From Planctomycetia bacterium (lineage in GTDB: Bacteria; Planctomycetota; Planctomycetia; Pirellulales; UBA1268), in the NCBI GenBank assembly GCA_009919445.1, contig RGBY01000015.1, positions 1-19,611 of the forward strand: 19,611 bases of DNA, in the 5' to 3' direction. The position numbers were made by a program, and so were the translations under genes. The notes below the pieces were generated by a model. That model searched no databases, was not told where the DNA came from, and saw nothing but the letters and a program-made list of their open reading frames with translations. Numbering within the stretch: the first letter of the stretch is position 1; every line of letters starts with the position of its first letter. Below are positions 1 through 8,315 of the stretch, piece after piece.

Positions 1-1042
1 CATGACCACCGACCACGCCAGACCCTCGCGTTTTGCCGAGCGCATCGAGTTCATCAATAAAGATGATGCAGGGGCTTTTTTGGGTCGCCTGTTGGAACAT
101 GTCGCGAACCCGGGCGGCCCCGACGCCAACGAACATTTCGACAAAGTCACTGCCGGAAAGTCCGAAGAAGGGCACCCCAGCCTCACCAGCAATCGCCTTG
201 GCTAACAGCGTTTTCCCGGTGCCGGGGGGACCAACCAGCAGCACCCCCTTGGGAATGTGGCCACCGAGGACCTGATACTTCTCGGGGCTGCGGAGGAACT
301 CAACCACCTCACGGAGCTCTTCCACGGCCTCATCGATACCAGCAACATCATCAAAGGTGATGCCAAGATCTTCCTGGGCATACATCTTGCCACGGCTGCG
401 ACCGAAGGCCATCGGGCTACCAGCGCCACCAATCCGACGAATCATCAAGAAGAATCCTAGGCCGAACAATCCGGTCAGAACCAGCATCGGCATCCAGTTC
501 CGCCACGGGCTCGGTGGGTCTTCATAGCGATAGGCAACCTTGTTCTCATCAAGCAGTTTTGAGAGGTGTCCCTCAGAGTTTTCACTGGGAAGTTTGGCGG
601 TCCGGAACCGCAGTTTGTCACCTTGCTGGCCACCGCCAGCCGTCAACCGGCCATCATCAAGTGGCCGGAGCCCCCCCTTGCCGTCGCCACCCGGCAGGGG
701 CACCTTGCGGACGGTGCCGGTGACTTCGAAGGCACCAATGACAACATCATCGATGGAGCAAAAGCGTGACACCCGCGGTGTGCCCTTTGCGGTCTTCCCC
801 GTCACCACTTCAACAAATCGTGGGGGGGCGGCCCGGTCGTGCTGCTCGCCAGCTGCCCTGATCAGCCGCTCTAGGTCGGTGTAGCTGAGGGCGACCTCCT
901 GGCCACTCCCAAAGAGGCTCGCTGCAAAAAGCCCGGCAACGGCCACGGCAATCAGCGACCAGATCAGGTTGGAGCCACCAAAAGACTGCTTGGAGTCACC
1001 GCCTCGTTTCCCGGGGTCTCGGTCTTTGTGTTGTTGCGTCAT
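1..1042 (-). CDS. ftsH: FtsH ATP-dependent membrane zinc protease, N-terminal part (runs off window)
   Basis: Membrane-anchored AAA+ protease that unfolds and degrades membrane and short-lived cytosolic proteins. Reading back from an ATG at 1042, 347 residues are visible before the window edge. A first membrane segment lies at about residues 26-44, followed by an extracytoplasmic domain of about 140 residues that begins with the family's YTDLERL-type strand. A second membrane segment is at about 184-202. The AAA domain then shows Walker A GPPGTGKT (271-278), the pore loop MFVGVGA (303-309) and Walker B IIFIDE (326-331). The arginine fingers and the HEXXH protease site lie outside the window, so activity cannot be judged. 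The extracytoplasmic part is rich in Gly/Pro around 115-140. No clear Shine-Dalgarno precedes the ATG. It diverges from dxr across 174 bases. Family call is very secure. Confidence 0.97.
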   Translation of the reverse strand, partial: MTQQHKDRDPGKRGGDSKQSFGGSNLIWSLIAVAVAGLFAASLFGSGQEVALSYTDLERLIRAAGEQHDRAAPPRFVEVVTGKTAKGTPRVSRFCSIDDVVIGAFEVTGTVRKVPLPGGDGKGGLRPLDDGRLTAGGGQQGDKLRFRTAKLPSENSEGHLSKLLDENKVAYRYEDPPSPWRNWMPMLVLTGLFGLGFFLMIRRIGGAGSPMAFGRSRGKMYAQEDLGITFDDVAGIDEAVEELREVVEFLRSPEKYQVLGGHIPKGVLLVGPPGTGKTLLAKAIAGEAGVPFFGLSGSDFVEMFVGVGAARVRDMFQQATQKSPCIIFIDELDALGKTRGSGVVGGH

Positions 1043-1216
1043 GAAGGTTTTACCGCGGTCACTGGTTTGGGCACTGGCTCGATCCCTCCATCCTAGGCAG
1101 CAATGAGGGCCACGACAAACGGCTCAGATAGCGTCCGCTGGTCCTGCCGCGTAAACTGACGGAACCGTTTTCAGGCTCCTGTCAGGGGCCCTCCTCCACT
1201 CCGACTGATATTCTCC
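1043..1216. other. Divergent intergenic gap between ftsH and dxr
   Basis: This 174-base gap must hold the upstream regions of both ftsH (leftward) and dxr (rightward) unless promoters lie inside coding sequence. I see no convincing -35/-10 pair on either strand and no start-proximal purine run before either gene. An imperfect inverted repeat sits around 1171-1192 (AGGCTCCTG, T, CAGGGGCCCT). It could be a weak hairpin in the dxr leader, but it has mismatches and I do not give it a function. Confidence 0.4.
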
Positions 1217-2488
1217 ATGATGGCACCCGACCGTACTGCGACACCGGCCGGCTCCGGCCTGCCCCATGTCGCTCCGTCGGCCGGAACGCAGGAGGCCACT
1301 CCCCTGGCTCATTCCCGTCTCAATGCGGACCGGGCTGTGCCACTGCAGGTTGCCGTGCTGGGCTCAACTGGCAGTATCGGCCAGAGCACGCTGGAGGTGA
1401 TTGCCACCTCAGAGGGTCGTTTCGCTGTCCATCTTCTTTGTGGGCATCGCAGTGTTGGTCGGTTGCTTGAGCAGGCCCAGGCCTTCCGGCCCCGGTGGCT
1501 CGTGGTCACCGATCCGGAGGCGGCAGCGACAATCGGTTCAGGCGTGCTGCCGGCTGGCACGGAACTGGCTGTCGGCCCCGATCGGCTGGCGGAACTGGTC
1601 GCCGCCCCAGAAGTAGACCGCGTCGTTTCTGCGATTGTTGGCGCGGCTGGCCTGCAGAGCACCTGGGCTGCCGTTGCGGCTGGCAAGACGGTGGCCCTGG
1701 CCAACAAAGAGACGTTGGTGATGGCGGGCCCCCTGGTCATGCAACTGGCTGCCCGAACCGGCGGAGCGGTGGTGCCTGTCGACAGCGAACACTCAGCCAT
1801 TCATCAGGCGCTTCGGAGTGGTCGTCGTGACGAAGTGCACCGAGTCATTCTTACAGCCAGCGGCGGCCCATTCCGCACGCGTTCCCGTGAGAGCCTGGCT
1901 GCGGTGACTCGAGAAGAGGCGCTCAATCATCCGACCTGGTCGATGGGGCCCAAGATCACGATTGACTCAGCGACGATGATGAACAAGGCTCTCGAGCTGA
2001 TTGAGGCCCGCTGGCTGTTCGACCTGCCAGCTGACCAACTCGGCGTGGTTGTGCACCCGCAGTCGATCGTGCACTCGCTGGTGGAATATGTTGACGGCTC
2101 GGTGATTGCCCAGTTGGGTCCTCCTGACATGAAGTTGCCGATTCAATATGCCCTGGCCTACCCAGAACGCTATGCCGGCCCGGCACGACGATTCGATTTC
2201 ACCAGTCGGCATCAGCTTGAGTTCGAGCCACCCGATCTCGATCGGTTTCCAGCGGTTCGGCTGGGCCATGAGGCAGCTGCCCGGGGTGGCACGGCAGGTG
2301 CCGTTCTCAATGCGGCTAATGAAGAGGCAGTCCAGGCATTTCTTGACGGTCGCCTGCAATTTCCGCAAATCGCCATACTCTGTGAGCGGGCCATGGCGGA
2401 ACATCCGTTTGAGCCCGAGCCAACGCTGGACGATATTCTCAGGCTTGACGCCTGGGCCAGAAAGGAAGTCAGAACGTGGATGTGTTGA
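1217..2488 (+). CDS. dxr: 1-deoxy-D-xylulose 5-phosphate reductoisomerase (Dxr/IspC)
   Basis: Second enzyme of the MEP isoprenoid pathway: it rearranges and reduces DXP to 2-C-methyl-D-erythritol 4-phosphate with NADPH and a divalent metal in the cytosol. The 423 residues carry the dinucleotide motif GSTGSIG (49-55), LANKETLVMAG (161-171), the metal ligands in PVDSEHSAI (D189, E191), TASGGPF (213-219), and the NKALELIEARWLF stretch with the third metal ligand E263. VVHPQSIVHSLVEY follows. All catalytic landmarks are intact. The N-terminus is about 40 residues longer than in the E. coli enzyme and is low in recognisable structure. A GTG near residue 41 is a possible true start, but I keep the ATG at 1217 for lack of a Shine-Dalgarno at either. 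The 3' end overlaps rseP by 13 bases, so the two are probably cotranscribed. The dxr-rseP order is conserved in many bacteria. Confidence 0.97.
   Translation: MMAPDRTATPAGSGLPHVAPSAGTQEATPLAHSRLNADRAVPLQVAVLGSTGSIGQSTLEVIATSEGRFAVHLLCGHRSVGRLLEQAQAFRPRWLVVTDPEAAATIGSGVLPAGTELAVGPDRLAELVAAPEVDRVVSAIVGAAGLQSTWAAVAAGKTVALANKETLVMAGPLVMQLAARTGGAVVPVDSEHSAIHQALRSGRRDEVHRVILTASGGPFRTRSRESLAAVTREEALNHPTWSMGPKITIDSATMMNKALELIEARWLFDLPADQLGVVVHPQSIVHSLVEYVDGSVIAQLGPPDMKLPIQYALAYPERYAGPARRFDFTSRHQLEFEPPDLDRFPAVRLGHEAAARGGTAGAVLNAANEEAVQAFLDGRLQFPQIAILCERAMAEHPFEPEPTLDDILRLDAWARKEVRTWMC
2462..2468 (+). promoter_or_regulatory. Shine-Dalgarno deciding the rseP start
   Basis: AAGGAAG inside the end of dxr lies 7 bases before a GTG at 2476. 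It is 19 bases before an in-frame ATG at 2488 whose A overlaps the dxr TGA. The spacing favours GTG. The TGATG stop/start arrangement would instead fit re-initiation at 2488. Confidence 0.5.
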
Positions 2489-4593
2489 TGTTGTCAAACG
2501 CTGCTCTGCCAGCGGTGGGAATGCTGGGTCTGTGGCTTTTCGAGCTGTCAAGTTGGCTCGTCATTCTGCAGGTTGCCATCGGCCTGGGCTTCGTGATTTT
2601 TGTTCACGAACTGGGCCACTTTCTCGTGGCCAAGGCCTGTGGGGTGAAGTGCGAGAAGTTCTACATCGGCTTCGACATTGGTGGGCTGAAACTGGTGAGC
2701 TTTACCTGGGGCGAAACCGAATATGGTGTCGGCATTTTGCCCCTGGGTGGTTACGTCAAGATGCTGGGGCAGGACGATAACCCGGCCGCTGCTGCTCGTG
2801 AGGCCCAGCGGGCCCGCGAGGCCCGCGACAGCCATCCCGTTCGAGATGTGCTCGAAGCAGGTGACCTACCTCATGAACCGACATCCGACCCGCATCCGGC
2901 CTGGGACCCGCGGAGTTATCCGGCCCAGAGTGTGCCAGAGCGAATGGCTATCATTTCAGCCGGCGTGATCATGAATGTGATCTTTGCGGTCCTGCTGGCT
3001 GCCTGGGCCTTTGGCCTTGGGGTTGAGGAACTTACCTGCGAGGTGTCCAGCGTCCGACCGGGAGGGGCTGCCTGGCGGGCAGGCCTGCGCACCGGTGACG
3101 AGATCGTTGCCATCGGCGACAAGGTTGATCCTGTCTTCACTGATCTGCAAAAGGGGGTCACCCTCGGTGACCCGGCCGAGGGCGTCAGGTTTACGGTGGT
3201 TCGTTCAGCCGACCAGAGTGAACGCCTGCTGACGCTGCACCCTGATACAGATCTGGGCATTCCCACGGTTGGGGTTACCAGTCCGTTTTCGCTGACGCTT
3301 CCCGCTGATTTAGAGCCGGGCCTGCCCGGTGCTGCGGGCCGGGCCACTCCAGCATTTACCCCGGGCGACACGATCACGGCTGTTGCTGGAGAGCCGGTGG
3401 GGAATTACGCCGAACTCATCGCCGCGCTCGCGGAGCAGCCAGCCAAACCGGTTGAGTTAACGGTGCGCCAGCAGGCGACAGATGCCCCCGTCACCATTCA
3501 GCTGCCTCCACAGCCGCGGCTAGAGACCGGGCTGGTGATGGCGGCCGGGCCAATTAACAGCGTGCAGGCTGACTCACCGGCGGCACGGGCCGGAATTCGG
3601 CCAGGTGATCGGCTGGTCAGCGTGGACGGTGAGGCAATTGGTAATCCGCTGACGCTCGACAGTCGGCTCCGAGCCCACGCTGGTGAACTGGTGCTACTCG
3701 GGCTGATTCGTGATCCCGCCGCCATTGATGCGGCCGGTGAGCCACAGGTCGAAACCATTCAGCTCACGCCCCGTGAGGTGACCTGGATCGAAGAGTCGCG
3801 GTGGCCACAGAGCCCGGTCGCGGTTTCCAGTTTGGGCATCTCGTACGCGGTTGGGTCACGCGTGGTGTCTGTCTCGCCTGATTCCCCTGCTGCTGCAGCC
3901 GGCGTAAAACCCGATGAGGTGGTGACCCGAGCCCGGTTTTTACAGGCCGGTGATCAAGCCACAAAAACTCGCGAGGACGATCCAGGGGTCGAGCTCTCTG
4001 AGGAGTCTCCCAGTTGGCCCTTCGTCATGGCGATGCTGCAGCAGTCGCCTGCTAACACACGGCTGCATTTGACGGTGACGGCTACGGATGGCCTCTCCCG
4101 TGATGTGGAATTGCTCCCAGTTGCCGCAGCCGATGAGTTCGTGGTTGATCGCGGTCTGGTGTTCCAGCCCGTTTACCGGTTGGTGAAAGCAGGCTCAGTC
4201 GGCGCTGCCCTCGGCCAGGGCATGGCCAAGACAACGGAAGACCTCTCGGTGGTCTATCGCTTTCTCCAGAAGATCACCAGCAATCAGATCAGCCCACGGC
4301 TACTCGGAGGGCCGATTGAAATTGCCAAGCAGGCTGGGAAGTCGGCCCAGGAAGGTCTCGGCCGGCTGTTGTTGTTCTTGACCATGCTCAGCGCTAATCT
4401 GGCGGTCATCAACTTTCTGCCGATCCCCGTTCTTGACGGTGGGCATATGGTGTTCCTGCTCTATGAACTCATTCGCGGGAAGCCGCCGAGTGAGCATGTG
4501 GTGGGCATTCTCTCTTACCTGGGGCTGTTCCTGCTGCTCTCGCTGATGCTGTTTGTCTTTGGGCTCGACCTTGGGCTCATTCCGCGTCGATAA
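2476..4593 (+). CDS. rseP: RseP-type site-2 intramembrane metalloprotease with extended PDZ region
   Basis: Zinc protease that cuts transmembrane segments, classically of anti-sigma factors or leftover signal peptides. HELGH (residues 44-48) lies in the first membrane segment, followed by YGVGILPLGGYVKMLG (83-98). A membrane segment at about 155-178 precedes the periplasmic part. NFLPIPVLDGG (646-656) near the C-terminus supplies the third zinc ligand, D654, and a last membrane helix ends the protein. At 705 residues it is far longer than E. coli RseP (about 450). The extra length is a series of PDZ-like segments with the pattern 'SPAARAGIRPGDRLVSVDG': one near 189-213, a weaker one near 294, one near 363-386 and one near 464-483. 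It overlaps dxr by 13 bases with GTG as chosen start, or by 1 base from ATG 2488. A charged linker (about 103-145) follows the GYVKMLG motif. The enzyme's substrate here is unknown. Confidence 0.95.
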   Translation: MDVLMLSNAALPAVGMLGLWLFELSSWLVILQVAIGLGFVIFVHELGHFLVAKACGVKCEKFYIGFDIGGLKLVSFTWGETEYGVGILPLGGYVKMLGQDDNPAAAAREAQRAREARDSHPVRDVLEAGDLPHEPTSDPHPAWDPRSYPAQSVPERMAIISAGVIMNVIFAVLLAAWAFGLGVEELTCEVSSVRPGGAAWRAGLRTGDEIVAIGDKVDPVFTDLQKGVTLGDPAEGVRFTVVRSADQSERLLTLHPDTDLGIPTVGVTSPFSLTLPADLEPGLPGAAGRATPAFTPGDTITAVAGEPVGNYAELIAALAEQPAKPVELTVRQQATDAPVTIQLPPQPRLETGLVMAAGPINSVQADSPAARAGIRPGDRLVSVDGEAIGNPLTLDSRLRAHAGELVLLGLIRDPAAIDAAGEPQVETIQLTPREVTWIEESRWPQSPVAVSSLGISYAVGSRVVSVSPDSPAAAAGVKPDEVVTRARFLQAGDQATKTREDDPGVELSEESPSWPFVMAMLQQSPANTRLHLTVTATDGLSRDVELLPVAAADEFVVDRGLVFQPVYRLVKAGSVGAALGQGMAKTTEDLSVVYRFLQKITSNQISPRLLGGPIEIAKQAGKSAQEGLGRLLLFLTMLSANLAVINFLPIPVLDGGHMVFLLYELIRGKPPSEHVVGILSYLGLFLLLSLMLFVFGLDLGLIPRR

Positions 4594-4645
4594 CGGCTCC
4601 CGGTCGCCCGTGGCATGTCCAGGTGGTCCTTTGCGGCCTATGGTA

Positions 4646-4665
4646 GGAAAAACGTGCGTTTTTCC
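4646..4665. repeat. 20-base inverted repeat before the HAD gene
   Basis: GGAAAAACG, TG, CGTTTTTCC: two perfect 9-base arms around a 2-base centre, ending immediately before the GAGGA ribosome site of the downstream gene. No T-run follows on the plus strand, so a terminator is unlikely. It could be an operator or an mRNA hairpin close to the ribosome site. I did not see a second copy in the window. Confidence 0.6.
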
Positions 4666-4670
4666 GAGGA
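4666..4670 (+). promoter_or_regulatory. Shine-Dalgarno setting the HAD start at 4678
   Basis: GAGGA with 7 bases to ATG 4678. The frame stays open upstream to an ATG at 4615, but that one lacks a ribosome site and its extension would cross the inverted repeat, so 4678 is preferred. Confidence 0.65.
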
Positions 4671-4677
4671 TCATCCC

Positions 4678-5370
4678 ATGCCGCTTGCCTCTGCTGCCCC
4701 TCAAGACATTGCTTCAGCCAGTGTTGATGAGGGCCTGTTGTTTCGCGGAATTCACACAGTTGTTTTTGATGTGGTTGGCACGCTGATTGAGCCGGTGCCC
4801 AGTGTGGCTCGGGCCTATGTGGACGCGGGCCGTCGCTGCGGCGTGGAACTGGCTGAACCCGAGGCGGCGCGGCGTTTCACTGTGGCCTGGGAGCGACAAG
4901 AGGCTCATGATGCCGCCGCCCAGCCGGCGTTTGCGACCAGCCGGCAGCGAGAACGCAGCCGCTGGCGACATATTGTTGAGGAAGTGTTTGAGCAGGCGGC
5001 AGCGGCAGATGACATCTTTGCCTTGCTCTGGGAGCATTTCAGCAGGCCCGAATCGTGGCAGCCCATCCCTGTTGGATGCCAGTTGTTGGATGCCGCTCGT
5101 GGGGCTGGTTGCGAGGTGGCGGTGGCAAGTAATTTTGATGAACGGCTGCTTCCACTGGCTCGAGTCTTGCCACCACTTGTCGGGATTGAGCAGGTCTTTG
5201 CATCGAGTGAACTTGGCTGGCGAAAGCCGGCTGCGGCATTCTTCCGAGCGGTGGAAGCCCGGCTGGGCCGGCAGCCCTATGAACTTCTTCTCGTTGGCGA
5301 CGACCCCCGTCTCGATCTGGCGGCGGCCCAGGCAGCCGGCTGGCGTGCCGTGGAAGTTGGGGCCGACTGA
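4678..5370 (+). CDS. HAD-superfamily hydrolase with atypical motif I (DxV)
   Basis: 230 residues with the Rossmann-like HAD core and an alpha-helical cap, cytosolic. Motif I is VVFDVVGTL with nucleophile D31, but the second aspartate of the usual DxDxT is V33. Motif II is ASN (S151), motif III is K183 in GWRKPAAAFF, and motif IV is VGDDPRLD (D208, D209, D213). The family acts on phosphate esters, or on C-halogen and C-P bonds. The missing second Asp is normally the general acid/base of phosphatases, so a plain phosphatase role is doubtful. Phosphonatase and haloacid dehalogenase also lack that Asp, but their other signatures are not evident. The gene follows rseP after 84 bases, which contain a 20-base inverted repeat, and may be the last gene of the dxr group. 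It converges on lepA with 9 bases between stops. Substrate unknown. Confidence 0.85.
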   Translation: MPLASAAPQDIASASVDEGLLFRGIHTVVFDVVGTLIEPVPSVARAYVDAGRRCGVELAEPEAARRFTVAWERQEAHDAAAQPAFATSRQRERSRWRHIVEEVFEQAAAADDIFALLWEHFSRPESWQPIPVGCQLLDAARGAGCEVAVASNFDERLLPLARVLPPLVGIEQVFASSELGWRKPAAAFFRAVEARLGRQPYELLLVGDDPRLDLAAAQAAGWRAVEVGAD

Positions 5371-5379
5371 GGTGGGTGC

Positions 5380-7191
5380 CTACTGTCGCTCGCTGCCAGT
5401 ATCGAGGACAGCCATGAAGGCCTTCTGAGGGATGTCGACCGAGCCGATGCTCTTCATCCGTTTCTTCCCCTCCTTCTGCTTGGCCCAGAGTTTCTTCTTG
5501 CGGGAAATATCACCGCCGTAACACTTGGCCGTCACGTTTTTCCGCAGGGCTGAGATGGTTTCACGGGCGATGATCTTCGTGCCGATTGCAGCCTGCAGGG
5601 CAACCTCAAACATATGCCGGTCAATTTCACTGCGCAGTTTCTTGACGATTGCCCGGCCCCGTCGGTCGGCATCGCGGCGGTCACAGATGATTGACAAGGC
5701 GTCAACTTTTTTACCTCCCACCAGAATGTCAAGCCGGACCAAGTCGGCAGGGAAGTAGCCCCGCAGTTCGTAGTCGAGCGTGCCATAGCCGCGGGTCACG
5801 CTCTTGAGCTTGTCATGCAGGTCGTAGATCACCTCACCCAGTGGCAGGTCGAACGAGAGCATCGCCCGGGTCGGGGAGAGGTATTCGGTCTTCAAGAAGA
5901 CGCCACGGCGGTCACTGCACAGTTGCATGACAGGACCGATGAATTCCACCGGCACGAGAAAGTTACACCGCACGATCGGCTGGCGAAATTCTTCGATCTG
6001 GCCGGTATCGGGGACGTCCTGTGGGTTGGTGATTTCCAGGGTCGTGCCGTCTTTCAGCAGAATCTGGTAAGTGACGTTAGGCGCCGTCTGCACCAGGTCG
6101 AGATCAGCCTCTTGCTCTAGCCGTTGCTGAATGATCTCCATGTGAAGCAGGCCGAGAAAGCCGCAGCGAAAGCCAAAGCCAAGGGCATCGCTGCTTTCCG
6201 GCTGAAATTCAAAAGAGGGGTCATTGATCGCCAGTCGCTCCAAGGCCTCCCGCAACTCCTCAAAGTTCTCTCCCTCAGAGGGATAGAGACCGCAGTAGAC
6301 CATTCGCTGTGGCGGCTTGTAGCCGGCCAGTGGCTCGGCAGCGTCGGCCCCCGGAATTGAAATCGTGTCGCCGATGTGGACCTGTTCAACATCCTTGATG
6401 TTACAGACCAGATAGCCCACCTGCCCGGCGGCGAGACTGTCGCAGGAACGGCGTTGCGGCACAAACTGACCCAGTTCAAGCACCTCGTGAGAGACGCCCG
6501 TTTTCAGAAAGCGGATCTTCTGGCCTTTCTTGACCGTGCCATCGATCACCCGCACGTACGTGATCACACCCCGGTAACTATCGTAGTGGCTGTCAAAAAT
6601 CATCGCCTGCAGCACGGCCTCAGGGTCGCCCTCAGGTGGCGGAATCCGTTCGATAATGGCAGCCAAGAGGTCGTCGATGCCTAGGCCCGTTTTGGCGCTG
6701 ACCCGCAGCACCTCATCGGGGTCGATGGCCAGGCTCTGCTCCATCTCCAAAAGCACTTCGTCAACCCGGGCATGCACCAGATCGACCTTGTTGATGACCG
6801 GCACAATTTCGAGGTTTTCGTTGATCGCCGCATAGGCATTGGCAACGGTCTGGGCCTCGACCCCCTGGAAGGCATCGACCAGCAGCAGGGCACCCTCGCA
6901 GCAGGCCAGTGACCGGGAAACCTCATAGTGAAAGTCGACGTGGCCGGGTGTATCGATCAGGTTGAGTTCATACCGCTCTCCCTGATGCTCATATTCCATG
7001 CGAACGGCCCGGGCCTTGATGGTGATACCCCGCTGGCGTTCCAGTTCCATGTCATCGAGCATCTGTGTTTTCAGTTGGCGTTTGTCGACCGTGCCGGTGT
7101 TTTCCAGCAGCCGATCAGCCAGCGTGCTCTTGCCGTGGTCAATGTGAGCAATGATTGAAAAGTTGCGAATGTGCTTGCAGTCAAACGGCAT
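5380..7191 (-). CDS. lepA: Elongation factor 4 (LepA), ribosome back-translocase GTPase
   Basis: Translational GTPase that binds the ribosome and acts on stalled or misassembled complexes. Its 603 residues are the normal family length. G1 AHIDHGKS (15-22), the switch I region RGITIKA (54-60), G3 DTPGH (80-84) and G4 NKVD (134-137) are all present. The C-terminus has the LepA-specific basic segment YGGDISRKKKLWAKQKEGKK and then IPQKAF, which separates it from EF-G and TypA. The ATG at 7191 follows the ROK kinase stop by 68 bases. No Shine-Dalgarno is visible: the bases before the ATG read CCTCCCTC. It is the last gene of the minus-strand series and converges with the HAD gene. The assignment is essentially certain. 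Confidence 0.99.
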   Translation of the reverse strand: MPFDCKHIRNFSIIAHIDHGKSTLADRLLENTGTVDKRQLKTQMLDDMELERQRGITIKARAVRMEYEHQGERYELNLIDTPGHVDFHYEVSRSLACCEGALLLVDAFQGVEAQTVANAYAAINENLEIVPVINKVDLVHARVDEVLLEMEQSLAIDPDEVLRVSAKTGLGIDDLLAAIIERIPPPEGDPEAVLQAMIFDSHYDSYRGVITYVRVIDGTVKKGQKIRFLKTGVSHEVLELGQFVPQRRSCDSLAAGQVGYLVCNIKDVEQVHIGDTISIPGADAAEPLAGYKPPQRMVYCGLYPSEGENFEELREALERLAINDPSFEFQPESSDALGFGFRCGFLGLLHMEIIQQRLEQEADLDLVQTAPNVTYQILLKDGTTLEITNPQDVPDTGQIEEFRQPIVRCNFLVPVEFIGPVMQLCSDRRGVFLKTEYLSPTRAMLSFDLPLGEVIYDLHDKLKSVTRGYGTLDYELRGYFPADLVRLDILVGGKKVDALSIICDRRDADRRGRAIVKKLRSEIDRHMFEVALQAAIGTKIIARETISALRKNVTAKCYGGDISRKKKLWAKQKEGKKRMKSIGSVDIPQKAFMAVLDTGSERQ

Positions 7192-7259
7192 GAGGGAGGA
7201 ACTCTTGAGGAAACGTGAGGGAACTTTATGAAAAAAGAGCAGGGATTGTCTCAGGCGGT

Positions 7260-8315
7260 TCAGGTTGAGGTGCTGGCTCGCTGCTGCCAGGCTAGCCGGC
7301 CCAGACCAGCGGCCCCGATTGATCCAGCATCACCGCCGAGTGTGGCAAACCGGATGGCTGTTTCACGAGCCAGGGTGGGGAAGGTACGACGGCGGACCTC
7401 AGCATCTATCCTGGCCAGGAAGTCCCTGCCGATCGGACTGTCATCCCGGCCGAACGTCATGGCGCCACCCAGCAGCACGGCCGCTGGGTCGAGGGTGTGC
7501 ATCAGCGTGACGATGCCAATGGCCAGCCAGTCGGCAACCTCCATGATGAGTTCCCTGGCCAGGGTGTCACCGGCAGCAGCCTCTTTTCCGATCAGGATCG
7601 GTGTCAACTCTTCCCCAGCGGCAACGGCGTTGGCGAGGCTCCCGGTGCCCCCTGCAGCGAGTCGCGCAGCGGCCCGAGACTTCAGTGACGTGGCACTGGC
7701 GTAGGCTTCAAGGTGCCCAGGCTGGCCACATGGGCAGGGGCGTGCCGTTGGTGCTGGGTCGACAATGATGTGGCCGCACTCAGCCCCATGGCTATGGGCG
7801 CCGGCAATGGTCAGATCGTTGATGATGATCCCTCCACCGACCCCTGTGCCGAGTGTCAGTAAAATGAGGCTCGCGTCTTCACGTCCTGAGCCCACCCAGA
7901 ACTCGCCATAGGCGGCGGCCGTCGCATCGTTGGCGTAGGCAACCGGGTGTCCACAGTGGCTGGCTACGCGATCACGAATCGGAAAATGTTCCCAGCCAGG
8001 AAAATTCCCCGGCCGCAGTAACGTCCCAGTGGCCAGATCTTGAGGGCCAGGGGTGCCCAGGCCCACTGCAGCAATGTCAGCTGCCGTCCGGCCGACCGCG
8101 TGAGCCAGCTTGCCGACGGCCTGCCCCATGCGGGCAGCGGCATCTTCGGGCCCGCGAGTGACCTCGGTCGGCTCGGTATGAAAGGCAATCATGCGGCCAG
8201 CATCATCGACAAGCGCAGCCTTGATGTTGGTCCCCCCCAGGTCGATGCCGACAAACAGCGGGCCCGACAGGTCAGCCTCAGGGAGCAGCAGCCGGGGTGA
8301 TTCAGGAACTGGCAT
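7260..8315 (-). CDS. ROK-family sugar kinase (glucokinase type)
   Basis: Cytosolic ATP-dependent kinase of 351 residues, most likely phosphorylating glucose or a related hexose. The ATP-phosphate motif DLGGTN is at 25-30. The catalytic base is D130 in YANDATAAAYGE. LTLGTGVGGGI (153-163) is the second phosphate loop, and E179-x2-H182 are the sugar-binding and zinc residues. The zinc motif reads CPCGQPGH (194-201), where the usual third cysteine is H201, a possible alternative ligand. The first 20 residues are a non-conserved extension. A later start cannot be excluded, but the ATG at 8315 is supported by its 14-base overlap with the preceding lipoprotein gene, which implies translational coupling. 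A regulator-type ROK protein is unlikely because there is no N-terminal helix-turn-helix. The exact sugar is not readable from sequence. Confidence 0.94.
   Translation of the reverse strand: MPVPESPRLLLPEADLSGPLFVGIDLGGTNIKAALVDDAGRMIAFHTEPTEVTRGPEDAAARMGQAVGKLAHAVGRTAADIAAVGLGTPGPQDLATGTLLRPGNFPGWEHFPIRDRVASHCGHPVAYANDATAAAYGEFWVGSGREDASLILLTLGTGVGGGIIINDLTIAGAHSHGAECGHIIVDPAPTARPCPCGQPGHLEAYASATSLKSRAAARLAAGGTGSLANAVAAGEELTPILIGKEAAAGDTLARELIMEVADWLAIGIVTLMHTLDPAAVLLGGAMTFGRDDSPIGRDFLARIDAEVRRRTFPTLARETAIRFATLGGDAGSIGAAGLGRLAWQQRASTST

Noticed and set aside
1043..1216. Possible sigma-70-type promoters between ftsH and dxr
   Set aside because: No -35/-10 pair with acceptable spacing stood out on either strand by eye.
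1967..2551. Minus-strand open frame of 194 codons opposite dxr
   Set aside because: Antisense to a fully convincing dxr, with no family motif or ribosome site; it is a by-product of high GC.
7231..7236. A-run that would be a T6 tract after the ROK kinase on the minus strand
   Set aside because: No stable hairpin precedes it, so I do not call a terminator between the kinase and lepA.
7228..7704. Plus-strand frame starting ATGAAAAAAGAGCAG
   Set aside because: The start looks attractive, but the frame runs antisense through the ROK kinase and encodes Ala/Ser/Arg-rich sequence without motifs.
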